Shown: piece after piece, positions 49,331 to 61,967 of the stretch
Numbering within the stretch: the first letter of the stretch is position 1
Layout: each line of letters begins with the position of its first letter
NCBI RefSeq assembly: GCF_014218295.1
Contig: NZ_AP023287.1
Coordinates: forward strand, 3,100,001-3,164,000
Reading direction: 5' to 3'
Length of the DNA: 64,000 bases
Source of the DNA: Mycolicibacterium litorale
GTDB lineage: Bacteria > Actinomycetota > Actinomycetes > Mycobacteriales > Mycobacteriaceae
The notes under the pieces: generated by a model
Database searches by the model: none
What the model was told of the DNA's origin: nothing
Seen by the model: only the letters and a program-made list of their open reading frames with translations
Program-made: the position numbers and the translations under genes

Positions 49331-52300
49331 CCGCCGAGGCAGCCGGGGCCCAGCAGCGCCTTGAGATCGCCCATCAGCGCCGACGAGGGCGTCACCCGTA
49401 GCGACTGATCCAGTTCCAGGGTGGTGATCCGCTCACCGTTGATCAGCCGCAGATGAACCTGTGAGGTGCCGGGGTGGTTGGCCAGTACCTGTTTGAGCGC
49501 GCTGACCTTGTCGACCGTGCACTGCCGGGTGGGCAGGCTGACCGCCAGCGGACGATCGGCCTGCGCGCTGGAGAAGTCGGGCACCACCAGTTCGTGCGCG
49601 ATCAGGGCGATGCGGTCGTCACGCGCGGCGACCTTCGCCTTCACCAGCACCACCACGTCGTCGGCGATCTCGGCGCCGAAGACCGAATAGGTCTGCGGGA
49701 AGAACAGCACCTCGATACCGCCGGTGAGGTCCTCCAATTGCGCCGAGGCCCAGGGCAACCCATTCTTGTTCACCCTGCGGTTCACCGACGCGAGGATGCC
49801 GCCGACCAGCACCTGGGCGTCGTTGGCGACGTCGCCGTCGAGGATCGCGGGGATCTGCGTGTCGACCTGGTTGGCCAGCAGGTGCGCGACACCGTTGAGC
49901 GGGTGGCCGGACACGTAGAGCCCGAGCATCTCCCGCTCGAGCGCCAGCTTGTGCTTGTCCTCCCACTCCTCGTCGGGCACCTTGATGGTGAACACACTGT
50001 CCGTGGCCGTGTCGGCACCGCCGAACAGGTCGAACTGGCCCATCGCCTCGGCCTTCTTGGTGCCCAGCACCGAGTCGACGGCGTCGGTGTGCACCAGGAA
50101 CAGACCCTTGCGGGGATGTCCGAGCGAGTCGAACGCCCCCGCCTTGATCAACGACTCCGTCACCTTCTTGTTGCAGGCGGCGATGTCGATCTTGTTGAGG
50201 TAGTCCGAGAAGTCGGTGTACTTGCCCTTCTCGGTGCGCGTGTTGACCAGTGAGGCAACGACGTTGGCGCCGACGTTGCGGACCGCACCGAGGCCGAACC
50301 GGATGTCGTTGCCGACGGAGGCGAAGTTCTGCACCGACTCGTTGACGTCGGGCGGCAGGACCGTGATCCCCAGCCGTCGGCAGTCGGCCAGGTACACCGC
50401 GGCCTTGTCCTTGTCGTCGCCGACGGACGTGAGCAGACCCGCCATGTACTCGGCCGGATAGTTGGCCTTCAGGTACGCCGTCCAGTACGACACCAGACCG
50501 TAACCGGCGGCGTGCGACTTGTTGAACGCATAGCCCGCGAACGGAAGGATGGTGTCCCACAACGCCTTCACCGCCGCCTGCGAGAAGCCGTTGGCGGTCA
50601 TCCCCTCCTGGAAGCCCTTGTACTCGGCCTCGAGCACCTCGAGCTTCTTCTTGCCCATGGCCTTGCGCAGCGCATCGGCCTTGCCCATGGTGTAGGAGGC
50701 GACCTTCTGGGCGATGAACATGATCTGCTCTTGGTAGACGATCAGACCGTACGTCTCGGCGAGGATCTCCTTGAGCGGTTCCTCGAGCTCGGGGTGGATC
50801 GGCTTGATGGCCTGCCGGTTGTTCTTGCGGTCGGCGTAGTCGTTGTGGGCGTTCATGCCCATCGGGCCGGGCCGGTACAGCGCGAGCACCGCGACGATGT
50901 CGTTGAACTCGGTGGGCTGCATGCGGCGCAGCAGATCCCGCATCGGGCCGCCGTCGAGCTGGAAGACGCCGAGGGTGTCGCCGCGGCCGAGCAGTTCGTA
51001 GGCCTTGGGGTCGTCGAGCGGCAGGGATTCGAGGTCCACTTCGATGCCGCGGTTGGCCTTGATGTTCTCGATGCAGTCGCCGATGATCGTCAGGTTCCGC
51101 AGCCCGAGGAAGTCCATCTTCAGCAGGCCGATGGCCTCACAGGACGGATAGTCCCAGCCGGTGATCACCGCACCGTCCTGCGGCCTGCGCCACAGCGGGA
51201 TGGCGTCGATCAGCGGCTCGGAGCTCATGATCACCGCGCAGGCGTGCACGCCGGCGTTGCGGACCAGCCCCTCCAGACCGCGCGCGGTCTCGTAGATGGT
51301 CCGCACGTCGGGATCGGTGTCGATCAGCGCGCGGACCTCGGCGGCCTCCTTGTACCGCTCGTGGGTGGGGTCGGTGATGCCGGACACCGGGATGTCCTTG
51401 GCCATGATCGGCGGCGGCAGCGCCTTGGTGATCCGGTCGGCGATCGCGAAACCCGGCTGGCCGTAGTGCACCCGCGCCGAATCCTTCAGCGCCGCTTTGG
51501 TTTTGATGGTGCCGAAGGTGATGACCTGGGCGACCCGGTCACTGCCCCACTTGTTGGCCGCATACCGCAGCATCTCGCCGCGGCGGCGGTCGTCGAAGTC
51601 GATGTCGATGTCGGGCGCCGACGGGCGTTCCGGGTTGAGGAACCGCTCGAACAGCAGGCCGTGCGGGATCGGGTCGATGTTGGTGATCCCCAGTGCGTAG
51701 GCCACCAGCGAGCCGGCGGCCGAACCGCGCCCCGGGCCCACCCGGATGTCGACCGACTTCGCGTAGTTGATGAGGTCGGCGACGATGAGGAAGTACGACG
51801 GGAAGCCCTTGTCGCAGATGACCTTGATCTCGTATTCGGCGCGCTCGATGTAGTCCTGTCCCACCCCGGACGGGAACCGCCTGCGCAGGCCCGCCATCAC
51901 CTCGTGGTGCAGCCACGACGCCTGGTCGTGTCCTTCGGGCACCGGGAACACCGGCATCCGGTCGCGCGGTTCCCACACCTCGGTGTAGGGCTGCACCCGC
52001 TCGGCGATCAGCAGCGTGGAATCGCAGGCACCCGGCACCTGCCCGTCCCACAGGGCCCGCATCTCGGCCGCGGACTTCAGGTAGTAACCGTCGCCGTCGA
52101 ATTTGAAGCGGGTGGGGTCCGAGAGCGTCTTGCCGGTCTGGATGCACAGCAGCGCTTCGTGGTTCTGGGCCGCGTCGCGGGTGACGTAGTGGCAGTCGTT
52201 GGTGGCCAGCGGCGGGATGCCGAGCTTCTGGCCGATCTCCAGCAGCCCCTCGCGCACCCGGCGCTCGATGTCGAGGCCGTGGTCCATGAGCTCGAGGAAG

Positions 52301-52878
52301 AAGTTCTGCGGCCCGAAGATCTCCCGCCACTTGGCGGCCGCCTCCAGCGCCTCGCGCTGGTGGCCGAGCCGCAGCCGGGTCTGCACCTCACCGGACGGGC
52401 AGCCGGTGGTGGCGATGATGCCCTCGGCGTGTTCGGCGATGATCTCGGCATCCATCCGCGACCACTTGCCGAGCTGACCCTCGAACGAGGCCAGCGAGGA
52501 CAGCTTGAACAGGTTGCGCAGACCGGTGGCGTTCTCGGCGACCATGGTCATGTGGGTGTAGGACCCGCTACCGGAGACGTCGTCGGACTTCTGGCTGGGA
52601 TCGCCCCACAGGACGCGCTTGGTGTCGAACCGGGACGCGGGCGCGATATACGCCTCGATACCGATGATCGGTTTGATCCCCGCGGAGGTGGCGGCGTTGT
52701 AGAACTCGCTGGCCCCGAACATGTTTCCGTGGTCGGTCATCCCGATCGCGGGCATCTCGAGGCGCTGCGCCTCGGCGAGCATCGGCTTGACCTTGGCGGC
52801 GCCGTCCAGCATCGAATACTCGGTGTGGTTGTGCAGGTGAACAAAAGACCCCGAGGACCGCGCGTCTGAACCGCTCAT
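49327..52878 (-). CDS. dnaE1: Replicative DNA polymerase III alpha subunit
   Basis: The 1183-residue enzyme copies the chromosome. It has the N-terminal PHP domain (HLHNHTEYS at 14–22), which proofreads in mycobacteria, and the catalytic Asp cluster [11 protein letters not shown] near 423. It also has the beta-clamp region and a C-terminal OB fold. ATG 52878 has a possible −10 TAGACT ending nine bases upstream, within the end of the TetR gene. Confidence 0.97.
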   Translation of the reverse strand: MSGSDARSSGSFVHLHNHTEYSMLDGAAKVKPMLAEAQRLEMPAIGMTDHGNMFGASEFYNAATSAGIKPIIGIEAYIAPASRFDTKRVLWGDPSQKSDDVSGSGSYTHMTMVAENATGLRNLFKLSSLASFEGQLGKWSRMDAEIIAEHAEGIIATTGCPSGEVQTRLRLGHQREALEAAAKWREIFGPQNFFLELMDHGLDIERRVREGLLEIGQKLGIPPLATNDCHYVTRDAAQNHEALLCIQTGKTLSDPTRFKFDGDGYYLKSAAEMRALWDGQVPGACDSTLLIAERVQPYTEVWEPRDRMPVFPVPEGHDQASWLHHEVMAGLRRRFPSGVGQDYIERAEYEIKVICDKGFPSYFLIVADLINYAKSVDIRVGPGRGSAAGSLVAYALGITNIDPIPHGLLFERFLNPERPSAPDIDIDFDDRRRGEMLRYAANKWGSDRVAQVITFGTIKTKAALKDSARVHYGQPGFAIADRITKALPPPIMAKDIPVSGITDPTHERYKEAAEVRALIDTDPDVRTIYETARGLEGLVRNAGVHACAVIMSSEPLIDAIPLWRRPQDGAVITGWDYPSCEAIGLLKMDFLGLRNLTIIGDCIENIKANRGIEVDLESLPLDDPKAYELLGRGDTLGVFQLDGGPMRDLLRRMQPTEFNDIVAVLALYRPGPMGMNAHNDYADRKNNRQAIKPIHPELEEPLKEILAETYGLIVYQEQIMFIAQKVASYTMGKADALRKAMGKKKLEVLEAEYKGFQEGMTANGFSQAAVKALWDTILPFAGYAFNKSHAAGYGLVSYWTAYLKANYPAEYMAGLLTSVGDDKDKAAVYLADCRRLGITVLPPDVNESVQNFASVGNDIRFGLGAVRNVGANVVASLVNTRTEKGKYTDFSDYLNKIDIAACNKKVTESLIKAGAFDSLGHPRKGLFLVHTDAVDSVLGTKKAEAMGQFDLFGGADTATDSVFTIKVPDEEWEDKHKLALEREMLGLYVSGHPLNGVAHLLANQVDTQIPAILDGDVANDAQVLVGGILASVNRRVNKNGLPWASAQLEDLTGGIEVLFFPQTYSVFGAEIADDVVVLVKAKVAARDDRIALIAHELVVPDFSSAQADRPLAVSLPTRQCTVDKVSALKQVLANHPGTSQVHLRLINGERITTLELDQSLRVTPSSALMGDLKALLGPGCLGG

Positions 52879-52890
52879 AGGATGGCCAGT

Positions 52891-53583
52891 CTAGGACTGC
52901 CCTCCGACACCCTTCGGCGTGTCGTGATGCGTGTCTTCCGCCGCGCCGGACGCGGCGGGCACCAGCCCGTGTGCGAACAGCTCGATCAGCTGTTTGGCGA
53001 TCGGCCCCAGACCGGACGGGCCGTCGGTGAAACCCGAGTAGAAGGCCATCCCGTAGAGGATGACCTGCAGCATGTCGGCCACCCCTTCGACGTCGGTGTC
53101 CTCGTCGAGTTCGCCCAGCCGGATCGCGTCGGACACCAGCCGGTGCAGGAACGCGCGCACCGGCGAATCGCTGATCGCCCAGAGTTCGGGGTTGCGCTGC
53201 GGTTCCAGACGGGCGCTGATCAGGAACGGCACGATCGACGGATCCCTCTCGTCGAGGCGGCGCACCTCGGCGACGAACACCGACAGCCGGTCGAGCAACT
53301 TCTCGCTCCGCAGCGCCTCCGTGGCACAGTCGACGACGATCTCACGCGCCTCCAGGACGACGCCCTCGTACACCTCTTCCCGGGTGGCGAAGTAGTAGTG
53401 CAGCGTCGGCCGGCTCAGCCCCGTCCGTTCGGCGATGGCCTGGAACGTCATTCCGGAATATCCGCGCTCGATGAGCACGACGCGGGCGGCGCGCACGATC
53501 TGCCTGCGGGTGAGGGCGGAATCGGCACCCACCGGGCGTCCTCGGGCGCGCGCCACCGATTTCCCCCGGCCCTTGCGCTGCAC
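52891..53583 (-). CDS. TetR-family regulator (Rv1556 type)
   Basis: The 230-residue protein has a TetR helix-turn-helix at about 27–72 (MTFQAIAERTGLSRPTLHYYF) after a basic tail. The ligand domain is unassigned. It lies 12 bases upstream of dnaE1 on the same strand, so read-through is possible. A 6-bp inverted repeat at its start codon suggests self-control. Confidence 0.82.
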   Translation of the reverse strand: MQRKGRGKSVARARGRPVGADSALTRRQIVRAARVVLIERGYSGMTFQAIAERTGLSRPTLHYYFATREEVYEGVVLEAREIVVDCATEALRSEKLLDRLSVFVAEVRRLDERDPSIVPFLISARLEPQRNPELWAISDSPVRAFLHRLVSDAIRLGELDEDTDVEGVADMLQVILYGMAFYSGFTDGPSGLGPIAKQLIELFAHGLVPAASGAAEDTHHDTPKGVGGQS

Positions 53584-53598
53584 CTAGCAAACGCTAGG
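53583..53598. promoter_or_regulatory. Likely operator of the TetR gene
   Basis: CCTAGC and GCTAGG form a perfect 6-bp inverted repeat around AAAC, touching the TetR start codon. This is a typical place for autorepression. Confidence 0.55.
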
Positions 53599-53715
53599 AC
53601 ATAGCACTACGCCAGGCAACCAGCGATCCGGCAAACGGCCACACCGCACGGTTCGACGGCGTTGCCACACCTCGATGTCAACTCGAGGGTTGCAGGTGAA
53701 CCGGAGTGCGGTCGG

Positions 53716-54672
53716 TCAGCCGGAGTTTGCCTCCTGCGCCGGTGACGGGTCGGGCGGACGCGCCGCGGACCCGGATTCCGGTTTCCCGGCAGGTTTTTCG
53801 CGGGGTGTCCGATTGCGCACCGCGTCCGCGGCCTGCACCGCCAACGCCAGCCAGATCAGCGCGAAGCCGACCCACCGCGCGACCGGCATCGGTTCGTGGC
53901 CGATGAGCACACCCCAGGCCATCTGCAGGGCCGGGTTGATGTAGAACAGCAGGCCGAGCGTCACCATGGGCAGCCGTTGTGCGGCGGCGGCGAACAACAG
54001 CAGAGGGATCGCGGTGACCGGTCCGGCCAACAGCAGCAGTCCGGTGTGCCCCACTCCTTCGGACAGGAAATGCCCGCGGCCGGCGACCTCCAGCGCCACC
54101 AGGTAGCCACCGGCGATCGGCAGCGCGAGCAGCGTCTCCACCGCGACACCGACACGCGGATCGGCGGTCACCACCTTCTTCACCAGCCCGTAGAACGCGA
54201 ACGTCACGGCCAGTGCGAACGCGATGTAGGGCGGTGCGCCGACGGACACGCTCAGCAGCACGACCGCGCCGACCGCGAGCAGCAGCGCCGCCGCCTGCCA
54301 GCGGTTGATCCGTTCGCGGAACACCAGCACCCCGAGCAGCACGCTGATCAGGGGGTTGATGAAGTACCCGAGGGCGGCGTCCACCACGTGTCCGTGGGTG
54401 GCCGCGTAGATGTAGACCCCCCAGTTGGCCGACACCAGCGCCGAGGCCGCCAGCAGTTGCAGCCACGTACGCCAACGCAACCGGCGCAGATCCCCGAGCC
54501 GGCGGGCGACCGCGAGCACCAGCAGCAAAAACACCGCACTCCACACGATGCGGTGCGCCAGGATCTCCAGGGACCCGGCGGGCAGCAGCAGCAGGAAGAA
54601 GCCCGGGCACAGTCCCCACCAGACGTAGGCGCCCGTGCCGAACAGCAGGCCGTCGCGGCGCGGATCGGTCAT
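53716..54672 (-). CDS. rarD: RarD/EamA-type transporter
   Basis: The 318-residue protein has about ten membrane segments with two EamA repeats, and the RarD features [13 protein letters not shown] and ANWGVYIYA near the start. Family members move small metabolites; the substrate is unknown. The ATG overlaps the rluD stop by four bases. Confidence 0.85.
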   Translation of the reverse strand: MTDPRRDGLLFGTGAYVWWGLCPGFFLLLLPAGSLEILAHRIVWSAVFLLLVLAVARRLGDLRRLRWRTWLQLLAASALVSANWGVYIYAATHGHVVDAALGYFINPLISVLLGVLVFRERINRWQAAALLLAVGAVVLLSVSVGAPPYIAFALAVTFAFYGLVKKVVTADPRVGVAVETLLALPIAGGYLVALEVAGRGHFLSEGVGHTGLLLLAGPVTAIPLLLFAAAAQRLPMVTLGLLFYINPALQMAWGVLIGHEPMPVARWVGFALIWLALAVQAADAVRNRTPREKPAGKPESGSAARPPDPSPAQEANSG

Positions 54673-55598
54673 CTGGCGTGCCGGCGCAGCACGTCGAGGG
54701 CGTGTTGCAGATCGTCCGGGTAGGGGCTGGTGATCTCGACGCGGCGGCCGTCGGCCGGGTGGGCGAACGCCAGCGAACGGGCGTGCAGCCATTGGCGTTC
54801 GAGCCCCAGCCGCTTGGCCAGCGTCGGGTCCGCGCCGTAGGTGAGGTCACCGCAGCACGGATGGTGCAGCGCGGCGAAGTGCACCCGGATCTGGTGGGTG
54901 CGGCCGGTCTCGAGTTCGATGTCGAGCAGGCTGGCCGCCTGGAACGCTTCGAGCGTGTCGTAGTGGGTGACGCTGTGCCTGCCGTTCTCGGTGACCGCGA
55001 ACTTCCAGTCATGGCCGCGGTGACGCCCGATCGGCGCGTCTATCGTGCCGCTGCTGGGATCGGGATGGCCCTGCACCAGAGCGTGGTAGCGCTTCTCGAC
55101 GGTGCGTTCCTTGAACGCGCGTTTGAGCACCGTGTAGGCGCGCTCCGACAGCGCCACCACCATGACGCCCGAGGTGCCGACATCGAGACGGTGCACGATG
55201 CCCTGGCGTTCGTGGATCCCGGAGGTGCTGATCCGGAAGCCGGCGGCCGCCAGACCGCCGAGGACCGTGGGTCCGTGCCACCCGACCGTCGCGTGGGCGG
55301 CCACACCCGGCGGTTTGTCGACGGCGACGATGTCGTCGTCGGAGTACAGGATCGCCATCCCCTCGATGTCGACCGGGGTGTTCTCCACCGGCGCGGGCGC
55401 TTCGGGCAGCCGCACCTCCAGCCAGGCGCCCGCGGTGAGCCGGTCGGACTTGTTCGCCGGCGTGCCGTCGATGTCGACCCCGCCCTGCTCGGCGATCGCC
55501 GCGGCCGCAGTGCGCGACAGCCCGAGCAACCGCGCCAGCCCGGCGTCGACCCTCATTCCGCCCAGCCCCTCGGGCACGGGCATCGACCGGGTCGTCAC
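54669..55598 (-). CDS. rluD: Large-subunit rRNA pseudouridine synthase
   Basis: The 309-residue enzyme has an N-terminal S4 domain (about 20–75) and the RluA-family catalytic motif HRLDVGTSG with its Asp. It would change uridines of 23S rRNA to pseudouridine. GTG 55598 overlaps the lspA stop by one base (TAGTG). Confidence 0.9.
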   Translation of the reverse strand: MTTRSMPVPEGLGGMRVDAGLARLLGLSRTAAAAIAEQGGVDIDGTPANKSDRLTAGAWLEVRLPEAPAPVENTPVDIEGMAILYSDDDIVAVDKPPGVAAHATVGWHGPTVLGGLAAAGFRISTSGIHERQGIVHRLDVGTSGVMVVALSERAYTVLKRAFKERTVEKRYHALVQGHPDPSSGTIDAPIGRHRGHDWKFAVTENGRHSVTHYDTLEAFQAASLLDIELETGRTHQIRVHFAALHHPCCGDLTYGADPTLAKRLGLERQWLHARSLAFAHPADGRRVEITSPYPDDLQHALDVLRRHAR

Positions 55599-56215
55599 TA
55601 TGACGGATCGGCGGCCGGACGGGCGGCCGGTTGCGCGTCGTCGTCGGGTCTGCGCCGGCCCGTGGTGTCGAAGTCGAAACCGAACAGCGACAGCACGACC
55701 AGCAGGATGGCCCCGCCCACCACCGACGGGTCGGCCACGTTGAACACCGGCCACCAGCCGATGGACAGGAAGTCGACCACGTGACCGCGCAGCGGGCCCG
55801 GCGAGCGGAAGAACCGGTCGATCAGGTTCCCGGTCGCCCCGCCGAGGATCATGCCGAGCCCGATCGCCCACCACGGCGACACCAGCCGGCGACCCATCCA
55901 GATGATGCCGATCACCACGCACGTCGCCACCACGGTGAGCACCCAGGTGTAGCCGGTGGCCATCGAGAACGCCGCCCCGGAATTGCGGACCAGCGTCCAG
56001 GTCACCGTGTCCCCGATGATCGAGACCGGCTGCCCGGGCGTCAGCAGGCGCACGGCGAGCACCTTGGTCACGACGTCGAGCACCAGGATCACCGCCGCGA
56101 CCGACAACAGCAGGCCCAGACGGCGCCGCGGCTGCGGTGCCGGTGCGACACCGGTGTCCGCGGGCTCGGCGGCCCCGGTCGCGGAGTCGGCCTTGCCCGA
56201 TGTTTCGTCAGTCAC
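55598..56215 (-). CDS. lspA: Lipoprotein signal peptidase II
   Basis: LspA cuts signal peptides from lipid-modified prolipoproteins after Lgt action. The 205-residue protein has four membrane segments and the catalytic Asp pair D133 (GNLIDRFF) and D162 (NVADPS). An acidic, Ala-rich N-terminal extension and a polar C-terminal tail flank the core. The GTG at 56215 is used; another lies one codon upstream. Confidence 0.93.
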   Translation of the reverse strand: MTDETSGKADSATGAAEPADTGVAPAPQPRRRLGLLLSVAAVILVLDVVTKVLAVRLLTPGQPVSIIGDTVTWTLVRNSGAAFSMATGYTWVLTVVATCVVIGIIWMGRRLVSPWWAIGLGMILGGATGNLIDRFFRSPGPLRGHVVDFLSIGWWPVFNVADPSVVGGAILLVVLSLFGFDFDTTGRRRPDDDAQPAARPAADPS

Positions 56216-56257
56216 CACACCATCATCCCAAACGACCGATACGGAACAATTCCGCAC

Positions 56258-57202
56258 GTGAGCCTCGTCGTGATCACCACCGGCGGCACGATCGCCACCA
56301 GCACCGACGCCGACGGCGTCCGCCGCCCGCAGCGCCGCGGCGCCGAGCTGACCGCCGCGATCGACACCGCCGACCTCGACGTGCGGGTGGTCGACGTGCT
56401 CAACAAGGACAGCTCCCAGCTCACCCCGGCCGACTGGGACCGGATCCGCGACGCGGTGACGGCCGCGGCACACGACGGGACGGTCGACGGGGTGGTGATC
56501 ACCCACGGCACCGACACCATGGAGGAGACCGCGCTGTGGCTGGAGGTCACCTACGACGGGGAAACGCCCGTCGTACTGACCGGTGCGCAGCGCGGGGCCG
56601 ACGCCCCCGACGCCGACGGCCCGGCGAACCTGCGTGACGCGCTGACGGTCGCCGCGCACGGCGATGCCCGGGGTCTCGGCGTGCTGGTCAGCTTCGCCGG
56701 GACGGTCCGCCGGCCCCTGGGTGTGCGCAAGGTCGCGACCGACAGCCTCGACGGGTTCGACGGCCCGGTCGTCGGCACGGTCGCCGACGGCCGGTTCACC
56801 CGCACCGCGGACAAGCGGCGCCCGTATCTGGGCGCGCTGTCGGCCGCGGGCGCCCCGCGCGTCGACATCGTCGCCACCTATCCCGGCGGCGACGCAGCCG
56901 CCCTCCACGCCTGCGCGGCCGCGGGCGCCCGTGCCGTCGTGCTCGAGGCGCTCGGCGCCGGCAACGCCGCGGCGCCGGTGATCGACGGCGTCCGCACACT
57001 GTGCGCCGACGGGGTGGTGGTCGCGGTGTCGACCCGGGTGCCCGGCGGGCGCGTCCGCCCCGCCTACGGACCGGGCCACGACCTCGTCGAGGCGGGCGCG
57101 GTGGTGGTGCCGACGCTGCGTCCCGCGCAGGCGCGGGTGCTGCTGATGGCCGCACTCGCCGCGGGCGTGCCCGCCGCGGCGGCGCTGGCCGAGTGGGGTT
57201 GA
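56258..57202 (+). CDS. ansA: L-asparaginase
   Basis: The enzyme hydrolyses asparagine to aspartate and ammonia. The 314-residue protein has the first catalytic Thr in TTGGTIAT (T11) and the second in HGTDTMEE (T85, D86). It matches Rv1538c by position, divergent from lspA. Confidence 0.93.
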   Translation: MSLVVITTGGTIATSTDADGVRRPQRRGAELTAAIDTADLDVRVVDVLNKDSSQLTPADWDRIRDAVTAAAHDGTVDGVVITHGTDTMEETALWLEVTYDGETPVVLTGAQRGADAPDADGPANLRDALTVAAHGDARGLGVLVSFAGTVRRPLGVRKVATDSLDGFDGPVVGTVADGRFTRTADKRRPYLGALSAAGAPRVDIVATYPGGDAAALHACAAAGARAVVLEALGAGNAAAPVIDGVRTLCADGVVVAVSTRVPGGRVRPAYGPGHDLVEAGAVVVPTLRPAQARVLLMAALAAGVPAAAALAEWG

Positions 57203-57204
57203 GC

Positions 57205-58569
57205 CTAGGGCGACTCGGACTGCGCGAGCGCGTCCACGTACTCGGGCCAGTCGAGGCTGTCGACCGGATTGGCCCGCACGATCTCGGGCAGGTCGGCGGG
57301 GAACGTCCGCGCTGAACCCGGCCCGGTGCTGCGGGTCTCGAACCGCACCGTCATGACGCCGTGGCCGGCGCCCTGGATCCAGCCGTGCCCCCATTCCGGA
57401 TGGGCGACGTCGTCGCCTACCCGCCACGCCGGCGGCACGGCGGCCGCCTCGCTCACCGTCGGCGGAAGCACCGCACGGGCCGCGGGGTCCTCCTCGACCA
57501 GGTCCAGATCGGGGAACAGCGATTCCTGCCGCACCTCGGTCAGACCCGAGAAGCCAACGCCGACAAGGCGAATCGGGCCGATCTCGACGGGGTCGACGAG
57601 CAGCCTGCGGGCGGTGGCGCCGAGCGTCGCGGCGTCGGTGGTGGCCGACGGCAGCGTCGCCGACCGGGTCAGCGTGCTCATATCCGATTTCTTGAGCTTC
57701 ACGGTGACGGTGCGGGCGCCCCGGCCGTCCTTCACCAGCCGCCGGTGGGCATGCTCGGCGATCGGCCCGACCGCCTCCCGCACCTGGTCGAGCGTGATGA
57801 GATCGGCCGGGAAGGTGGATTCGGCGCTGATCTGCTTGGCCTCGGCGCGTTCGGCGACGGGCCGGTCGTCGACACCGCGGGCGAGCCGGTGCAGCGCCGG
57901 ACCGACGGTGGCACCGAGGACGTCGGCGACCTCGGGCTCCGACAGCGCCGCGAGCTGACCGATGGTCTCGATGCCGAGCCGGTGCAGCTTCTCCTCGGCG
58001 ACCGGTCCGATCCCCCACAGCTTGCGCACCGCCAGCCCGTCGAGCAGCCGGCGCTCCTCGTCGCGCCGCACCACCCGGATCCCGTCCGGTTTGGCCAACC
58101 CCGAGGCGATCTTGGCGATCTGCTTACCCGAGCCGGCGCCCACCGACGCGACGAGTCCGGTCACCTCCAGCACCCGCGCCCGCAGCCGTTCGCAGAACGC
58201 CTCGACCTCCTCGGCCGATGCGCCGGCGAGCTCCTGCGGTTCGCCGAAGGCCTCGTCGAACGACAACTGCTCCAGTACGGGGACGAGCATGCGCACGGTG
58301 TCGAACACCCGCCGGCTCGCCAGGCCGTAGACGACACCGCGCGGCGGCAGCACCACCGCGGGCGCGCCCACCAGCCGGCGGGCCTGGTGCATCGGCATCG
58401 CCGACCGGGCGCCGTGCACGCGGGCCTCGTAACTGGCGCCGGCCACCACGCCGCGGCCGCCGAGACCGCCGACGAGTACGGGCCGACCCCGCAGTGTGGG
58501 CCGGGTCAGCTGCTCGACCGACGCGAAGAACGCGTCCATGTCCAGATGCAGGACCCAGCGCACGTCCAC
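57205..58569 (-). CDS. dinX: DNA polymerase IV (DinX/DinB1)
   Basis: The 454-residue Y-family polymerase bypasses DNA damage. It has D10 and D12 in HLDMDAFF, the catalytic D105 and E106 in LSFDEAFGE, and an aromatic steric gate at F13–F14. A beta-clamp motif QESLFPD lies near 345. The C-terminus has an extra domain with [13 protein letters not shown], as in mycobacterial DinX (Rv1537). GTG 58569 is leaderless. Confidence 0.93.
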   Translation of the reverse strand: MDVRWVLHLDMDAFFASVEQLTRPTLRGRPVLVGGLGGRGVVAGASYEARVHGARSAMPMHQARRLVGAPAVVLPPRGVVYGLASRRVFDTVRMLVPVLEQLSFDEAFGEPQELAGASAEEVEAFCERLRARVLEVTGLVASVGAGSGKQIAKIASGLAKPDGIRVVRRDEERRLLDGLAVRKLWGIGPVAEEKLHRLGIETIGQLAALSEPEVADVLGATVGPALHRLARGVDDRPVAERAEAKQISAESTFPADLITLDQVREAVGPIAEHAHRRLVKDGRGARTVTVKLKKSDMSTLTRSATLPSATTDAATLGATARRLLVDPVEIGPIRLVGVGFSGLTEVRQESLFPDLDLVEEDPAARAVLPPTVSEAAAVPPAWRVGDDVAHPEWGHGWIQGAGHGVMTVRFETRSTGPGSARTFPADLPEIVRANPVDSLDWPEYVDALAQSESP

Positions 58570-58576
58570 ACCGCAG

Positions 58577-58582
58577 ATGCTA
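58577..58582 (-). promoter_or_regulatory. −10 element of dinX, leaderless
   Basis: TAGCAT on the minus strand ends seven bases before the dinX GTG, with no ribosome site. Confidence 0.5.
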
Positions 58583-58588
58583 GGGCGT

Positions 58589-58594
58589 TAGCCT
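58589..58594 (+). promoter_or_regulatory. −10 element of the S4-protein gene, leaderless
   Basis: TAGCCT ends seven bases before the ATG at 58602. It faces the dinX −10 at a distance of six bases. Confidence 0.5.
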
Positions 58595-58601
58595 GACGGG
58601 C

Positions 58602-58820
58602 ATGGCGGCGCACGACGTTCCGATCGGTGACGACACCATCCGCCTCGGCCAGTTCCTCAAACTCGCCTCGCTGATCGACAGCGGCTCCGATGCCAAATCG
58701 GTCATCGCCGACGGTCTGGTCAGCGTCAACGGCGAGGTCGAGGTGCGCCGGGGCCGTCAGCTGCACCCGGGTGACACCGTGGCGCTGGGCGAGGAGTCGG
58801 CACGGGTCACCCGGGGCTGA
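58602..58820 (+). CDS. Small S4-domain RNA-binding protein
   Basis: The 72-residue protein is a single S4 domain (LGQFLKLASLIDSGSDAKSVIADGLVSVNG is its core, residues 15–44), like YbcJ-type proteins. It should bind structured RNA, perhaps rRNA. It shares a 32-base promoter region with dinX and converges on ileS. Confidence 0.85.
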   Translation: MAAHDVPIGDDTIRLGQFLKLASLIDSGSDAKSVIADGLVSVNGEVEVRRGRQLHPGDTVALGEESARVTRG

Positions 58821-58823
58821 ACC

Positions 58824-61800
58824 TCAGGCCTTGGCGATCGCCACCCGCACCCCGTCGCCGATCTCCGCGCCGTCGGCGGGGTCGCCGAACTCGAACGCGG
58901 TCGCCAGGATCTCCCCCGCAATCAGGTCGCGGTGGGTGCGCGCCCACTCCTCGTGGGCCTGCGGCACCGACATCACCACGGTGATCCGGTCCGATACGTC
59001 GAGGCCGCTGGACTTGCGCAGCTCCTGCAGTTCGCGGATGCGGTCCTTGGCCCAGCCCTCGGCCTCGAGTTCGGGTGTCACCGTGCCGTCGAGCACCACC
59101 AGACCCGCCCCGTCGGGCAGCGCGGCGGTCCAGTCCGGGTCCGCGGCGACCAGCCGGGAGCTGTACTCCTCGGGGGTCAGCATCGCCGGTCCGGCGCTCA
59201 GCGTCCCGTCGGGATTCACCACACCCTCGCCGGCCTTGACCGCCTTGATGGCCGTCTGGACGTCCTTGCCCAGGCGCGGGCCGGCGACGCGGGCGTTGAC
59301 CGTGAGTTCGAAGCGGCCGTAGGTGGCGATGTCGTCGGTCAGCTCGACCGCCTTGACGTTGAGCTCATCGGCGATGAGGTCGACGAACGGCTCGAGCTGA
59401 ACCGGATCCTCCACCGCGACAGTCAGTTTCGGCAACGGTAGCCGGACCCGCAGCTTCTTGGCCTTGCGTAGCGACGACCCGGTGGAGCACACCGAGCGCA
59501 CCTGGTCCATCGCGGCGACCAGCGCTGGGTCCTTGGGCAGCTCGTCGGGCGACGGCCAGTCGGTCAGGTGCACCGACCGCTCACCGGTGACGCCGCGCCA
59601 GATCACCTCGGTGATCAACGGCAGCAGCGGCGCCGCCAGCCGGCCCGTCACCTCGAGAACCGTGTGCAGGGTGTCGATCGCGTCGGGATCCTCGTCCCAG
59701 AACCGCGAACGCGACCGCCGCACATACCAGTTCGTCAGCGCCTCGGTGAACTGCCGCAGTTCGTCACACGCTCCCGAGATGTCGCACACGTCCAGCGACT
59801 CGGTGAGATCGTCGCGCAACTGGGCGAGTTTGGCGAGGATGTAGCGGTCGAGGACGTGGGTTGAGTCGGTACGCCAGGTGCCCTTCTCCGGTGCGTACAG
59901 CGCCAGGAACGTGTAGGCGTTCCACAGCGGAAGCAGCACCTGCCGCACACCCTCGCGGATGCCCTGCTCGGTGACGACGAGGTTGCCGCCGCGCAGGATC
60001 GGCGAGGCCATCAGGAACCAGCGCATCGCGTCCGAGCCGTCGCGGTCGAACACCTCCGTGACGTCGGGATAGTTGCGCAGCGACTTGCTCATCTTCTGGC
60101 CGTCGTTGCCGAGCACGATGCCGTGCGACACACAGGTTTTGAAGGCGGGCCGGTCGAACAGCGCGGTGGCCAGCACGTGCAGCGTGTAGAACCAGCCACG
60201 GGTCTGGCCGATGTACTCGACGATGAAGTCACCCGGGAAGTGCGCGTCTCCCGAAGCGCCACCGTCGAACCACTCGGCGTTCTCGAACGGGTAGTGCACC
60301 TGGGCGTACGGCATCGACCCTGAGTCGAACCACACGTCGAGCACGTCCTCGATGCGGCGCATCGTCGAGCGTCCGGTCGGATCGTCGGGATTGGTGCGGG
60401 TCAGCTCGTCGATGAAGGGCCGGTGCAGGTTCGTCGGCCGTACCCCGAAATCGCGCTCGAGTTCGTCGAGGCTGCCGTAGACGTCGATGCGCGGGTGCTC
60501 CGGGTCGTCGGACATCCACACCGGAATCGGTGTGCCCCAGTAGCGGTTTCGCGAGATCGACCAGTCGCGCGCACCCTGCAGCCACTTGCCGAACTGACCG
60601 TCCTTGACGTGTTCGGGATACCAGGTGATCTCCTGGTTGAGTTCGACCATGCGGTCCCGGAACTCGGTGACCTTGATGAACCAGGACGACACCGCCCGGT
60701 AGATCAGCGGATTGCGGCAGCGCCAGCAGTGCGGATAGGAGTGCTCGTAGGTCTCGTGCCGCACCAGCACGGCACCGTTGGCGCCCGCCGCACCCGTGCC
60801 GTTCTTGAGGTCGCGGATGATCTGCGGGTTGGCGTCGAAGACGTGCTGGCCCTGATAGTCCGGCACGCTCGCGTCGAACCGGCCCTTGGCGTCGACCGGG
60901 GTGACCGGCGTGATGCCGACGGTGTCGGTGGTCGCCTTGTCGTCCTCGCCGTAGGCGGGCGCCATGTGGACGATGCCGGTCCCGTCCTCGGTCGTGACGA
61001 AGTCGCCGCGCAGCACCTGGAACGCGTTGCGGGCCTCGTCGCGGTCGGTGAAGTACGGGAACGGCGGCAGGTACCGGGTGCCGAGCAGCTCGCTGCCGCT
61101 CACCCTGGCCAGTACCTCGGGCTCCTCGCCGAGCTCACGGGCGTAGGCGGCCAGCCGGGCCTCGGCCAGCACATACCGCTTCCCGTCGACCGCCACCTGG
61201 ACGTAGGTGACGTCCGGGTTGACCGCCACCGCCTGGTTCGACGGCAGCGTCCAGGGCGTCGTCGTCCACACCAGCAGATGCGATCCGGCCAGCGGGCCCC
61301 CGAAGTCGGGGTGGATCTGGAAGCCGACGGTGATCGCCGGGTCCTGCCTGCTCTGGTAGACATCGTCGTCCATCCGGAGCTCGTGGCTCGACAGCGGGGT
61401 CTCGTCGTTCCAGCAGTACGGCAGCACCCGGACGCCCTGATAGGCCAGACCCTTGTCCCACAGCTGTTTGAACGCCCAGATCACCGACTCCATGAACCCG
61501 AGGTCGAGGGTCTTGTAGTCGTTGTCGAAGTCCACCCACCGCGCCTGGCGGGTGACGTAGGACCGCCACTCGTCGGTGTATTTGAGCACCGAGGCCCGGC
61601 AGGCGTCGTTGAACTTCTCGATGCCCATCGCGTCGATGTCGGCCTTGTCGGTGATGCCGAGCTGACGCTGCACCTCGAGTTCGGCGGGCAGCCCGTGGGT
61701 GTCCCAGCCGAAGCGGCGTTCCACCTTGTAGCCACGCATGGTGCGGTAGCGCGGAACGATGTCCTTGACGTACCCGGTCAGCAGGTGCCCGTAGTGCGGG

Positions 61801-61967
61801 AGCCCGTTGGCGAACGGCGGCCCGTCGTAGAACACGTACTCGGGGGCGCCGTCACGGCGGGCGATGCTGGCACGGAAGGTGTCGTCGCTGTCCCAGTAAC
61901 CCAGGACCTCGGTTTCCAACTGCGGGAAGTTCGGCGATCCACCGGCGGGCTTGGGGTAGGCGGTCAC
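58824..61967 (-). CDS. ileS: Isoleucyl-tRNA synthetase
   Basis: IleS charges tRNA-Ile. The 1047-residue class I synthetase has the HIGH-type motif PHYGH at 57–61, KMSKS near 625, an editing domain between, and a long C-terminal anticodon domain. The length fits the eukaryote-like IleRS type known from mycobacteria. The GTG start follows AGGAG, which lies in the T-box leader. Confidence 0.96.
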   Translation of the reverse strand: MTAYPKPAGGSPNFPQLETEVLGYWDSDDTFRASIARRDGAPEYVFYDGPPFANGLPHYGHLLTGYVKDIVPRYRTMRGYKVERRFGWDTHGLPAELEVQRQLGITDKADIDAMGIEKFNDACRASVLKYTDEWRSYVTRQARWVDFDNDYKTLDLGFMESVIWAFKQLWDKGLAYQGVRVLPYCWNDETPLSSHELRMDDDVYQSRQDPAITVGFQIHPDFGGPLAGSHLLVWTTTPWTLPSNQAVAVNPDVTYVQVAVDGKRYVLAEARLAAYARELGEEPEVLARVSGSELLGTRYLPPFPYFTDRDEARNAFQVLRGDFVTTEDGTGIVHMAPAYGEDDKATTDTVGITPVTPVDAKGRFDASVPDYQGQHVFDANPQIIRDLKNGTGAAGANGAVLVRHETYEHSYPHCWRCRNPLIYRAVSSWFIKVTEFRDRMVELNQEITWYPEHVKDGQFGKWLQGARDWSISRNRYWGTPIPVWMSDDPEHPRIDVYGSLDELERDFGVRPTNLHRPFIDELTRTNPDDPTGRSTMRRIEDVLDVWFDSGSMPYAQVHYPFENAEWFDGGASGDAHFPGDFIVEYIGQTRGWFYTLHVLATALFDRPAFKTCVSHGIVLGNDGQKMSKSLRNYPDVTEVFDRDGSDAMRWFLMASPILRGGNLVVTEQGIREGVRQVLLPLWNAYTFLALYAPEKGTWRTDSTHVLDRYILAKLAQLRDDLTESLDVCDISGACDELRQFTEALTNWYVRRSRSRFWDEDPDAIDTLHTVLEVTGRLAAPLLPLITEVIWRGVTGERSVHLTDWPSPDELPKDPALVAAMDQVRSVCSTGSSLRKAKKLRVRLPLPKLTVAVEDPVQLEPFVDLIADELNVKAVELTDDIATYGRFELTVNARVAGPRLGKDVQTAIKAVKAGEGVVNPDGTLSAGPAMLTPEEYSSRLVAADPDWTAALPDGAGLVVLDGTVTPELEAEGWAKDRIRELQELRKSSGLDVSDRITVVMSVPQAHEEWARTHRDLIAGEILATAFEFGDPADGAEIGDGVRVAIAKA

